The translations under genes and the position numbers were made by a program. The notes under the pieces are model-generated. The model had not been told where the DNA came from. It did not search any database and saw only the letters and a list, made by a program, of their open reading frames with translations. From Takakia lepidozioides (lineage: Eukaryota; Streptophyta; Takakiopsida; Takakiales; Takakiaceae), in contig CM060732.1 in the NCBI GenBank assembly GCA_030704615.1, forward strand, positions 65,763,053 to 65,827,052: a stretch of 64,000 bases of DNA, in the 5' to 3' direction. Below are positions 1 to 9,290 of this stretch, piece after piece. The stretch's first letter is position 1; each line of letters begins with the position of its first letter.

Positions 1-1130
1 ATATCGGATGTACAACTCCATGAAAACAAAGGTCTTACAGATAAGTGGTGTGTTGCAGTGTTTGAGCTGTGGTATGTAGTGATCATATTTCTCCTATAAC
101 TATCTTTGTGTAAGCAATCAGCGCCGAACATTACTCCTTGCATTTGTATGGTTAAAGGCGCAAATGTTTTCCCTTCTGTATCCGGGTTTGGTGCTGAACA
201 TTCACCCTTTCCTATGTTTCAATTTTTGCAATTCGAGGCATGGTTGTGTACATCAATTCCACTTTTCGCACGTGTATCCCATTTTCTTACAAATCATGCT
301 TTTTGTTTTGAATTTCCATATCCGAATGGAAATCCCTACTACCGAACCTATCCCAAACCTATCTTGGGCCTCGACATAGGTTCGGAGGTGGTTTGTTAAA
401 CAGGTACGTGCTCACAATTCATGGATTATAAGCCCCCAGTTAGGACTGGGAGTATGTACAATATTTAGTATTCCTTTTGTGGTTAGAATGGATTTTTCTT
501 ATAGAAGTGAATGGCAAAAAAATGGGAATTTTGATATTAGATTGATCGGATAGATAGAGTCGGGTACTTTGTGAATTGAACAAAAAATCAATATCGCAGT
601 ATCACAAGGGTGGATGGAAGTAGTTAGATAAATGACATTATTGGATGAAAAATTAGATAGGATAAAGTTTGTTATGGTAAATTCTGTAACGGTTAGACTA
701 AGAAGTATAAGCTCTGTAGAATAATAGTAATTTCTTTTGAGTTAGGACATGGCTACTTAGTAAACATTTTGAATGACTCTTTGGAGCATGTCATGCTTTA
801 TTGCTCGATTATCGCGTGAACTGATCGATATTGTCTGATGCTATCGAATATGAAGGATAATGGATAAAGAATGAATGAAGAAGTGTTTAAGGGGTGTTTA
901 AGTTGGATGAGATCTGTTCTATGGCAATTGAGGCAGGTCAGAAGCACGGTTCAGTAGGTTCTTGTTGATGCAATTGGTGTCAAAGAGCTAGATAGTCGTG
1001 ACTGTGTGGAGGATGCAGAATAGGGAGAATAGACTTTAGGAGCCATAGACTAGAACATACTCTGAAGATGGATTAGGTTTGATGATGATGTTATTGAAGT
1101 TTTAAAGAAAATGAGAAAATAAAATAAAAT
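1..1130. other. No gene recognised
   Basis: AT-rich sequence with frequent stops in all frames. I see no conserved domain, no RNA gene and no clear repeat. It runs up to the LINE remnant that follows. Confidence 0.6.
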
Positions 1131-1149
1131 AATGATATACTTAGTATTG

Positions 1150-2361
1150 CAAAGGGCCTCCCATCACCATCACCCAGACCATAACCTCATTACAGCCATC
1201 GTCAACCTCGCTACCTCCATAGACCACCCCATCCACTTGATTAAAGTTCGATCACATATTGGCATCTCTGGTAATGAGGCGGCGGACCTCCTCGCTCAGG
1301 AGGGTGCCTCCAAACCCCCAGTAGATCCCACGGATACCCATCCATATCGCACATACTCACCCATTCTGGCTGATACCATGTGCCTGATCCCCCCAACCAA
1401 TACGCAATTTATCGACCATTCTCACCCGAGAAGCTAACAAACAAGCTCTGGCGTTTATAAGCCATACCAAGTCCGCATCCAAAAATGTACACAATCCACT
1501 GTCCTCCACCATAAGCTGTCTAATTACTTCTGACACACCAAAGCTAATACTGACGCACAATACGACAAACCCTGAAATGCAAATACACTCAATATATGGG
1601 CCACCAACGCAAGCACATATTCTCGCCACGATTATATCCATCCCCAAAGCTATCCACTATGCTCACACACTCACCAGGTGCGTGACACCTGGCCCCACCT
1701 CCTTAGCCAGTGTACCCACCTTGTCATCCATGGGCTCCGCATAACTCGACATAACCATGTTGTTTGGCATATTCATAAGCTGCTCATACGCCGCACTGAA
1801 ACCAAGTGGTTCTCACTCATCAACGCCGGCACCTACGAAGGCAGACCCCCAGACCATACTGTTCCGTCATGGTTACTCCCCTGTACATGCCCTCATTTAC
1901 CTTTCACCTGCCTAACCAGGCTTTGTCCGAACATCTTACTTGTCCATGCCTTACCCATAAACGCACCCCCGCCCACTACCCCATCCCTGGATCTTACCAT
2001 TTACTTCATCGAATTTACATCCTGCCACGATCGCTACCCTGCCTCCTCCATCTTGGACAAACATCAGAATTATGCCCCACTCATCCTCGTAATTCGCCAA
2101 CATGGTTGGAACACCGGCCCATTATCTGTCATTACTACTAGTACTAGGGGCGGCATCCACAATGTTATCATCACCGCACTACACAAAAACCTTAATATTC
2201 CCATCCCTCCTATTCATAAATGCTTCAAGGCCATTCATCTCACAGCGCTCCCCTCTCTTACAGCTATTATTATTAGCAAACGACAACTGGAATCCAGCCA
2301 TCCCTCGGTACCCTTGAGCCTGGATACCTATACCCCCTATCGACCCGGTGTCCCCCTATAG
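1150..2361 (+). pseudogene. LINE retrotransposon remnant: RNase H and C-terminal region
   Basis: Part of a non-LTR retrotransposon ORF2. A frame at 1,150-1,437 holds the end of an RNase H domain; the string KVRSHIGISGNEAADLLA has the His and the downstream Asp expected of RNase H near the C terminus of plant and jockey-like LINEs. A second frame at 1,678-2,361 (about 227 codons) continues with a WPHLLSQCTH / RITRHN pattern like the zinc-binding region after RNase H in such elements, and ends just before CACTA element 1. The frame is broken at about 1,440-1,680 and no reverse transcriptase remains upstream, so this is a 5'-truncated, inactive copy. The RNase H call is firm; the C-terminal assignment rests on position and the Cys/His pattern. 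Confidence 0.75.
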
Positions 2362-2434
2362 ACACATGCAGGCTTAGCTTGCTTTTAGTATAGGGCCCAC
2401 CCCCGCAAGGGGGCAGTAGCCGTGAGGCGAAGTG

Positions 2435-2466
2435 CACTAGAAGAGAAACCGGCTTTTTCCACGGCT
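2435..2466 (+). repeat. Left terminal inverted repeat of CACTA element 1
   Basis: 32 bp identical to the inverse complement of 7,497-7,528; begins with CACTA and contains AAACCGGCTTTTTCC. Preceded by target duplication GTG. Confidence 0.95.
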
Positions 2467-2820
2467 TTTTTCACACTTTTTGCTGTGGAATCAGCCGCAG
2501 TCCACACCTGCCGTGGGTGTAAGGAACGACTAGTGCTTTCGGACACCCCGTGGACGGCCTGGCTCTCGGGTGGCCCTGTGGAAAAGTCCACGGGAGGCTT
2601 TTTCCATGGGTGGGCTTTTTTCACGGGGTGGATGGTGACATGGTCGATGGCATAGCTGACATGGCAGAGTGTGAAAAAAGGCCAGTGTGGCATGTTTCAC
2701 GGCGGATTTCACACCTTGAACAAGTCACTATGCGACACGTGTCATATTTCACACCTTCGACAAGTCACTATGCAACACGTGTTCGTTCCTGTGTGGTGGT
2801 ACACATTAATTAATTATTAT
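2467..2820 (+). promoter_or_regulatory. Left subterminal region of element 1, with a 40-bp direct repeat
   Basis: GC-richer stretch with repeated ACGG, TTCACAC and GTGTGA words. At 2,706-2,742 and 2,746-2,782 a 37-bp sequence occurs twice in tandem (period 40 bp, about three differences); each copy holds TTTCACACCTT and ACACGTGT. Subterminal word clusters of this kind bind TNPA-type proteins in En/Spm; the binding role here is inferred. Confidence 0.7.
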
Positions 2821-3064
2821 TTGCTTTCCAATATTAAGTTTGAATATTAATGGATTTAATTTATTGTTATTATTATTATTATTATAGGAAAAATGGACAG
2901 TGGCCTGGATGAGAACATTATTAAATAACAAAATATTGAAATTATGTTTTTAGAAATTATATTTATTCGCTCAGATACCAAAACACACCCTTTGCAGGGA
3001 AGGAGAGTTTGCCTTAGTGTCTATGCTGAGTTGCATCTCCTACTCTCTGTAATCTAATAGACAT

Positions 3065-3830
3065 TCACCTTTTCCCTCGGTTGTCCCACCCTTGACTGCG
3101 GTCAGAAAAGCATTCATTCCACAGCTTCTCCTCATCTCTGTTACATGTTTCTGGATACTTTCCTATTGTCACTTTGGTAGTATCATGTCAAAATCACTCC
3201 AAACTATGTACCATCTACCCAGGCAGGTTTCTTGTAGCTAACCCTCCACAGGGAATCATAAGTAATCTGGAGCTTGAAATCTGGTCATCTTGGATGACAC
3301 TCTATCCCTGCTCCTTCAGCTATCCATGCCTCTGCACAGATCATGCATACATCTTTGCATTTCTGTTAGCAACTGACAATGGCGGCCTAGATTTGTTCTA
3401 GCAAACACCCAACTCATCTTATCACACCAGTTTCTATTCTCAATTGCATCTACCACTCTGTAATCCAAAGGCATTTACCTTCCAAGACGGTTGTCCCAAC
3501 ATTGACTGGGGTCAGAAAAGTATTCATTCCACAGCTTCTCCTCTCTGTTACCTATTTCTGGATACTTTCCTATTGTCACTTTGGCAGTATCATGTCAAAG
3601 TCACTCCAAACTATCAAAGGTTCACTCAACCAGCTAACTTGCAACATTCTTAGAACATGAAAATTTAGGGCGATTCTGATAAGAGGGGAAAACAGAGTGA
3701 AATGGGTTAAAGAAGGTGCCTTGATTAGCATTGCCTGATTTTATCAATTGTGCCGCTGCTGCTGCGGCTTCCAGTTGACCATCTACCCATGCAGGTTTCT
3801 TGGAGCTATTTTTCCACGGGGAATCACCCC
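3065..3830 (-). pseudogene. OSB-like PDF-motif exon fragments, antisense in element 1
   Basis: Read on the minus strand, 3,065-3,135 and 3,470-3,540 encode degraded copies of the first half of a plant OSB PDF motif (Trp-Asn-Glu, then DRSQGWDNRGK in one copy) followed by a splice-donor-like GGTGAATG. 3,210-3,290 and 3,730-3,830 carry copies of the second half ([17 protein letters not shown]). OSB proteins bind single-stranded DNA in mitochondria and plastids, and the PDF motif is their plant-specific DNA-binding part. Copies are repeated, out of frame with each other and interrupted, so these are captured exon pieces and not a gene. The same pieces occur in elements 2 and 3 and right of element 2. 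Confidence 0.7.
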
Positions 3831-4440
3831 TTCCCACATCATTGCTCATAGGTCTCCAAAGCCTCCATCCGCGCCCTTGATGTGCATATCCTGCAATCAT
3901 CGCACTCCACGACACCACATCTCGTTCAGCCATACTGTCAAACACTTCCTTTGCATCCTCGATGCACCCACATTTGGCATACATGCAGTCCACCAGGGCA
4001 GTGTTCAGAATGACATTGGGTAGATTTGACGATGTCACCATGGACCTCTTTGCCCTTTTCCAGAGCTCCCACGCTTGCACATGCATTACAAACAAATGTG
4101 ATGTGGTTGGGCTTCACCCCTTCGCGCAACAGTTGCTCATAGGTCTCCAAAGCATTTCTACCACACCCATGTTAAATCCTGCCAACATTATATTCAACGT
4201 GATCAAAGTTCGTTGAGGCATTCCGTTGAACACTCGGTGTGCATTCATGATGTTCCTGCACTTAACATACATGTTCACAAGGGGATTGAGGAGAGAAACA
4301 CTTGGTGTGAATCCACTTTGGATAATGTGACTGAAATGCTCCTTGGTTTAAAGGTTGTAGAGCCTCTTTCAGTCTGCCTGCCTCACAAAGCATCTTCACA
4401 TGCCCAGAAGAGCATATACACCTGCTCTCAAAGAAGCTCT
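3634..4440 (-). pseudogene. PPR gene fragment, fused in frame to an OSB-like tail
   Basis: Minus-strand frames read as PLS-class PPR repeats: MYVKCRNIMNAHRVFNGM near 4,250 and [20 protein letters not shown] with [16 protein letters not shown] near 3,900-3,990. The frame at 3,634-4,095 runs from the PPR repeats straight into the OSB-like sequence [19 protein letters not shown] with no stop, so a 153-codon PPR-OSB chimera is open. PPR proteins bind organellar RNA in a sequence-specific way and usually have ten or more repeats; only two or three remain. The copy is cut at about 4,440 by LINE sequence. No initiation context or C-terminal editing domain is seen; treated as a captured fragment. Confidence 0.75.
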
Positions 4441-4915
4441 AATGGTTTGTATCATGTAGCAAAGCGTCTTGGAGGAAAGATGTTGTGTAAGGGGTAGTAC
4501 CAAAGGGAACACCTAACACTCGAATACCCTCAAATGGTGCTAGAAAGTCGGTAGGGGGCACGAAATCTGATGGCAGACCAGATGGTGACAAAGCTGTGGT
4601 TTTGCGAGGTTGAACAGTGAGCCCCAGAGAGTGAAGTTGGGTAGCAAAGTGATGGAAAGCCAAGAGGATATCAGTGGGAGGGCCAATGATGTGGGTATCA
4701 TTAGCAGAAGGAAATATACATGATTGGAAGGCTTGCGCAGATGAGCGAAGGGCTCGGAAGTGGGCAAAAGCAAAAAAAAATCCCCCTAATAGATCGCCCT
4801 GACGGGTTCCTACTTCGGACTGGATTATAGTAAGATCTCCGGTACGGGTGTGATGACTATAAAACAAAGGGGTGGAGAAAGTATAAACACCAAATTGCAG
4901 ATCATGCTGCCACAC
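4439..4915 (-). pseudogene. LINE reverse transcriptase fragment inside element 1
   Basis: About 158 codons on the minus strand resembling the central palm of a non-LTR reverse transcriptase: VGTRQGDLLGG corresponds to the conserved G-x-x-Q-G-x-x-x-x-x segment, followed by LRSSAQAFQSC and SANDTHIIG at the position of the catalytic F/Y-x-D-D box. That box is damaged (the Asp pair reads Asn-Asp), so the copy is inactive. It abuts PPR sequence on its low-coordinate side and represents a different LINE family from those in element 2. Confidence 0.7.
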
Positions 4916-5125
4916 AATCTAGAGGAACACAATGCAGCCTTGCAAATCAATGGTACGCAAGGTTAGATAGGCACACTAGCGTCGTGTCACCTAGGAAATA
5001 CCATCATCCAGAACCCAAAGTTTCAGATGTTGTGGTTTTGTCCCAATGACATTTTTCAGTGTGTTTCATGGTAGGGTAGCATTATGGACTCCCTCACTTG
5101 ATCCTCTTTTAGAAGCTGTGGTATG
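4916..5125. other. Spacer in element 1
   Basis: No coding similarity seen between the LINE fragment and the PPR tandem repeats. Confidence 0.5.
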
Positions 5126-5129
5126 GTTG

Positions 5130-6440
5130 TTGTGACTGATTTAAATCAGGGCTGCCAGGCCTGCAATGCACACAAACATGATGTGGCCGAGCTGAACCCC
5201 TTCCCCCATCATTTGCTCATAGGTCTCCAAAGCCTCCATCCCACGTCTCTGTTGTGCATACCCTGCAAGCATCGCACTCCACGACACCACATCTCGTTTA
5301 GCCATAGTGTTGAACACTCCCTTTGCATCCCCGATGCACCCACATTTTGCCTACATATCCACTAGGGTATTGTTCAGAATGACATTTGGTACAATTCCAG
5401 CTCTGAAGGTGTCACCATGGACCTCCTTCCCCTTTTCCAGAGCTGCTAGGGCAGTGTTTCGAATGACATTAGGTACAATTCCAGCTTTGATGATATCCCC
5501 ATGCACCTCTTTGCCCTTCTCCAGGGCTGCCAGGCCTACAATGCATACAAACATAATGTGGCCGAGCTGAACCCCTTCCCCCATCATTTGCTCATAGGTC
5601 TCCAAAGCCTCCATCCCACGTCCCTGCTGTGCATACCCTGCAAGCATCGCACTCCACGACACCACATCTCGTTCAACCATAGTGTTGAACACTCCCTTTG
5701 CATCCCCGATGCACCCACATTTTGCATACATGTCCACTAGGGTATTGTTCAGAATGACATTTGGTACAATTCCAGCTCTAAAGATGTCACCACGGACCTC
5801 CTTCCCCTTTTCCAGAGCTGCCAGGGCAGTGTTTAGAATGACATTAGGTACAATTCCAGCTTTGATGATATCCCCATGCACCTCTTTACCCTTCTCCAGG
5901 GCTGCCAGGCCTACAATGCATACAAACATGATGTGGCTGGGCTGGACCCCTTCCCCCATCATTTGCTCATAGGTCTCCAAAGCCTCCATCCCACGTCCCT
6001 GCTGTGCATACCCTACAAGCATCGCACTCCACGACACCACATCTCGTTCAGCCATAATGTTGAACACTCCCTTTGTATCCCCGATGCACCCACATTTTGC
6101 ATACATGTCCACTAGGGTATTGTTCAAAATGACATTTGGTACAATTCCAGCTTTGAAGGTGTCACCATGGACCTCCTTCTCTTTTTCCAGAGCTGCCAGG
6201 GCAGTCGTTTGGTGGAAGCCATTGGAGCTGCCTCCTTCCCCCCTTGGAGCAACCCACCTCCAGCCTCATCCATGCTAGCTGCAAACCCAGCTTTGATGAT
6301 ATCCCCATGCACCTCTTTGCCCTTCTCCAGGGCTGCCACGCCTGCAATGCATACAAACATAATGTGGCCGGGCTGGACCCCTTCCCCCATCATTTGCTCA
6401 TAGGTCTCCAAAGCCTCCATCCCACGGTGTAGATGAGTAG
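5130..6440 (-). repeat. 375-bp tandem repeats encoding PPR motifs
   Basis: Minus-strand PPR coding sequence duplicated in tandem with an exact 375-bp (125-codon) period, a bit over three copies. One frame (5,351-6,127) is open through two full periods. Each period holds [20 protein letters not shown], then [32 protein letters not shown] and two copies of [13 protein letters not shown]. Copies differ by only a few bases, so the expansion is recent, and the period being a multiple of three keeps the frame. A fourth partial copy near 6,160-6,440 is interrupted by unrelated sequence. No start, targeting peptide or C-terminal domain accompanies it. The antisense placement in a transposon makes it captured and amplified coding sequence rather than a working gene. 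Confidence 0.85.
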
Positions 6441-7260
6441 GCAGAGATTGAAACACGGCCTGCTATGACCAAGCTAATTCTCCCAAGAACGGCAAGCTCG
6501 CAAGAATGTTGCGAGCTTCTCCTCGTCTCATCTCCTCGTCTCATCTCCTCTTCCTCTCCTCCTTCCTACATCATTTGCTCAACGCCTCCATCCCACGCCC
6601 CTGCATATCCTGCGATCATCGTGTTCCATCCCTCAGCTACATGCTGTGGCGCAGGGAGACAAAAAAAAACGCCAAGTCCCAGCCCTCCTCTGTGTTCACG
6701 ATTACCCTAATGGGCAACCTTATTAGCAACTTTTTGACTTTTTAACCTTTTGCACTTTGATTCATTCTAGGTCAGAGGCTAAAGTCCTGCTACCAGACTT
6801 GTCTAGAAAACCAAAACACCACGTAGATAAACATTTGATAATGGCAATAAAATATATTACCATTGGGCTGGTTTGAACACTTGTTAGTAAATTTAGGTTA
6901 GGATTTTTAGGTTAGGATTTTTTCGAAATATTCTGGTTTTTTCCTTGATGTGTGAGATGACAAAGTCCAAGCATGTCACATAAACAAGGAGTTCAACGTA
7001 AGGATGATGCAAGTGATTTGTGGCAAAAAGTATAAATCATGCCTATGCCTATTTGTCCTAGTTGTGTCATAGGTTGCAACGGAACGGGGCCACCTTTGAA
7101 TGCGATCCCCATGCTCATTTCACCAAGGGCATTATAGACTTCATAATGGAGAGATTGAAAATGGGGTGTATTCTTCACTTGCTAGTAGCTCATCGTGCAG
7201 ATTTCTAAACATGAACATGAAGTTCATAATCATTTTCCAAGGGCATCATTCTCAAACTCC
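6441..7260. other. Internal non-coding part of element 1
   Basis: Contains CT-rich sequence at 6,500-6,600 and a block (6,440-6,480) that matches, inverted, sequences at about 25,850, 26,100 and 26,540 in element 3. The 6,650-6,740 block (CCAAGTCCCAGCCCTCC) has a relative at 31,575-31,640 in element 2. No protein-coding similarity recognised. Confidence 0.5.
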
Positions 7261-7496
7261 CCATACACCACAATCAGTGGAAATAATTGTATGTTCCCAT
7301 TTCACACAGGTGTGTAACATGCCATGTAAACTAAGCCAACCCCTGCCACGCTCATGGCTGTTTTCACACCGTTCTTGCTTGGGGTGTGGACCACATGTGA
7401 GACACCCCACAGTTAGGGCATATTTAGACCCACACCTTGGCTCAGTGTATAGACCTGTGATAAAAGCCGTGGAATGTGCCAGGTGTGAGATGGCAG
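7261..7496 (-). promoter_or_regulatory. Right subterminal region of element 1
   Basis: Cluster of TTCACAC, GTGTGGACC and AGGTGTGAGA words in both orientations, mirroring the left end. Interpreted by analogy with En/Spm as binding sites for the element's accessory protein. Confidence 0.6.
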
Positions 7497-7528
7497 AGCC
7501 GTGGAAAAAGCCGGTTTCTCTTCTAGTG
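7497..7528 (-). repeat. Right terminal inverted repeat of CACTA element 1
   Basis: Exact inverse complement of 2,435-2,466, ending TTCTAGTG. Followed by the target duplication GTG at 7,529-7,531. Confidence 0.95.
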
Positions 7529-7531
7529 GTG

Positions 7532-7707
7532 GCTCTTAGTTACGCCGGTTTTGGCCGAAGTCTTCTCTCTGCAGAGGGCCAAAGGAAAGAAAAGATGATT
7601 GTGCCAGTCTAGGAGCCCTGGAAAAAGGTATATAGGTCCATGTTGACATAGCGGAAGCTGGAATTGCACCATATATCATTCTGGTGACTGCCCTTGTCAA
7701 TATGTAT
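7532..7707 (+). pseudogene. Left half of host PPR sequence split by element 2
   Basis: The 176 bases between elements 1 and 2. The last 60 bases read in frame as a PPR repeat, AEAGIAPYIILVTALVNMY, stopping exactly at element 2. Beyond element 2 the codon is completed by TATGCGCC at 32,027, so the uninterrupted site reads ...NMYA, the usual PPR continuation. Confidence 0.8.
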
Positions 7708-7735
7708 CACTAATACAGAAACCGGTTTTTTTAAC
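7708..7735 (+). repeat. Left terminal inverted repeat of element 2
   Basis: 28 bp starting CACTAATACAGAAACCGG; pairs with 31,999-32,026 with three mismatches. Shares AGAAACCGG with element 1 ends. Confidence 0.92.
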
Positions 7736-7769
7736 GGCTCTTCTCACACATTTTGGTGTGAAAAGAGCC
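7736..7769 (+). promoter_or_regulatory. Subterminal hairpin of element 2
   Basis: GGCTCTT and CACAC pair with GTGTG and AAGAGCC around a short ATTTTG loop, directly inside the terminal repeat. It combines the TCACAC and GTGTGA subterminal words in one near-perfect palindrome. Likely a TNPA-type binding site; the role is inferred. Confidence 0.7.
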
Positions 7770-8680
7770 CAAGTTCACACCCCCCCTTGGTGTTTGGTTA
7801 ACCTAGTCCTTTGCACCATATGTGAACTTTCTTGGTCCTTTGAAAAAAACCATCTCACACCAAACTTGCACCTGATGTGGCAGTAGGTTTAGGTGGCTCT
7901 TTTGACGGATATTTTGACGGCCGTTTTGACTGGTTAGTTCAACTACTATTTTGACTAAGTAATCTTAATGGTCTTTCTACGGTACTTATTACACCTCATT
8001 GCCACCATGTCTGCCACATGTATGTCAAAGGGAATGCCACGTAATAGAGTCCATCAGAATTATTAAATAAATAATAGATATTAAGGGCTCTTCTTACGGA
8101 TTCTCTCACACAGATTTAACACCAGGTTCAAGTCGTGGTGTGATCGCAATGACACTAGTGTGAATACTATCATATCCATTGTTTTGTTCCTATTGGACGA
8201 AAAGTAAACAATTATTATTTGTTGACAAATGCCAAAATGAATAGTCATATTATTATTATTATTATTATTCTTATTCTTATAATAAATGGGATAGCACCCC
8301 AAAAGCCATTGGCTGCTTGATTTAATATGTAATATATTATTATTTTAGAATTATTATTTGTTTTGTTTCAATTAAACAAAAGCTTATTTAAAACAGGGAT
8401 AATAATTGTATTATTAACCACATTGACCAATAGTAATGTTATTAATATTAAATATAGCAAACAACCAGCAAAATACCACATTCATGTCTACACAAGAAAA
8501 ATTTGGCTTGATGTGGGAAAATGAAGTTGCCCTTGAACAAGGGGATCTTGTGATCATACATGAGAATAGCAAGAGCATCAATTCAAAAAATATTGTTCAT
8601 GTGAGAAGAGCTGTTTTGTTCACCTGTCTCAGCAACCCTCAATCCATAAAGAAAACTAAACTAAACTTGTAGCACCTTCA
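7770..8680. other. Left subterminal and AT-rich part of element 2
   Basis: More GTGTGA/TCACAC words to about 8,170, then an (ATT)n microsatellite at 8,238-8,285 and AT-rich sequence. A short open frame at 8,436-8,672 has no recognisable similarity and is not called. Confidence 0.5.
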
Positions 8681-8683
8681 ATA

Positions 8684-8955
8684 TCACGCGTGTTTAAGAA
8701 ACTTTTCAGACCATAAGGTGGAACTTCCCTGCGTGTCACCCAATGTGGTATAATTAGGGGTAACAGAGTAGTCCGGGTACGGCAACACAACCTCTGAAAT
8801 CATGACCGATTTCACATGGATACGGTAATAGTTGTCTGGCACATTTGCTTTCGGAAATCCAGCAATATATCCCACACCTGCCCTTCTTTTTGGTGCACAA
8901 GGATCAAACAATAACACCTTGTCGCCGATCTGAAACTGCAACAAAAACCAGATTC
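8684..8955 (-). pseudogene. Transposase_23-type (TNP1) domain remnant
   Basis: On the minus strand about 85 codons read IGDKVLLFDPCAPKRRAG, then YIAGFPKANVPDNYYRIHVK and YTTLGDTQGSSTLW. This matches the Transposase_23 domain at the C terminus of plant TNP1/En-Spm accessory proteins: a hydrophobic strand, a turn with Gly, a Y-Y-x-V/I-x-V strand, then a T-x-G-D-x-x-G-x-x-x-x-W ending. It lies on the opposite strand from the other transposase genes of element 2 and no other exon of such a gene adjoins it; a splice-acceptor-like TTGCAG precedes it. Most likely a relic of another element or an inverted exon. Domain identity is by pattern recognition. Confidence 0.6.
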
Positions 8956-9009
8956 CTATATCAGAAATGAACCCTGGAGAACAGAGACTGACAGCTTGAC
9001 ACTCCTGCA

Positions 9010-9290
9010 AAATGACATTGAAGTTCTTCCAGCAAACACCCCAACCCTACCTATTGCAGTACTTCCAATTCCAAATTGCATTTGCTTGTCTCTATACTAC
9101 ATGCTAACATGATCAAAGCTGGAACGGTGCCATACCTAGTTGGTAGCAGGTTATGCATGGTCAACATGGATGTGGTAGGACGATGTCACAAAACTACCTT
9201 TGTAGGTTGTTGGGCCTGCAGCTATGTGGCGATACATAGGAGGTGTATTGATCCAGCATCAGACAAGGAAACAAAATTGCAGTAGGCTTC
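9010..9290. other. No gene recognised
   Basis: Unique-looking sequence between the Transposase_23 remnant and the LINE insertion. No coding similarity seen. Confidence 0.45.

Larger units (their letters stand above)
2435..7528. mobile_element. CACTA element 1: complete non-autonomous gene-carrying element
   Basis: A 5,094-bp DNA transposon of the CACTA (En/Spm) superfamily. It begins CACTAGAAGAGAAACCGG and ends with the exact inverted copy, ...TTCTAGTG; the inverted repeat is perfect over 32 bp and the element is flanked by the 3-bp direct repeat GTG (2,432-2,434 and 7,529-7,531), the superfamily's target-site size. Subterminal regions are rich in TCACAC/GTGTGA words, the usual type of accessory-protein binding site. 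No transposase domain is present. The interior is antisense OSB-like exons, PPR motifs and a LINE reverse transcriptase scrap, so it is a Pack-type element moved in trans. Its ends resemble those of element 2, whose enzymes could have mobilised it (inference). Identical terminal repeats suggest recent mobility. Confidence 0.93.

Noticed and set aside
106-399. 97-codon open frame near the window start
   Set aside because: No similarity, biased composition and no splice or start support.
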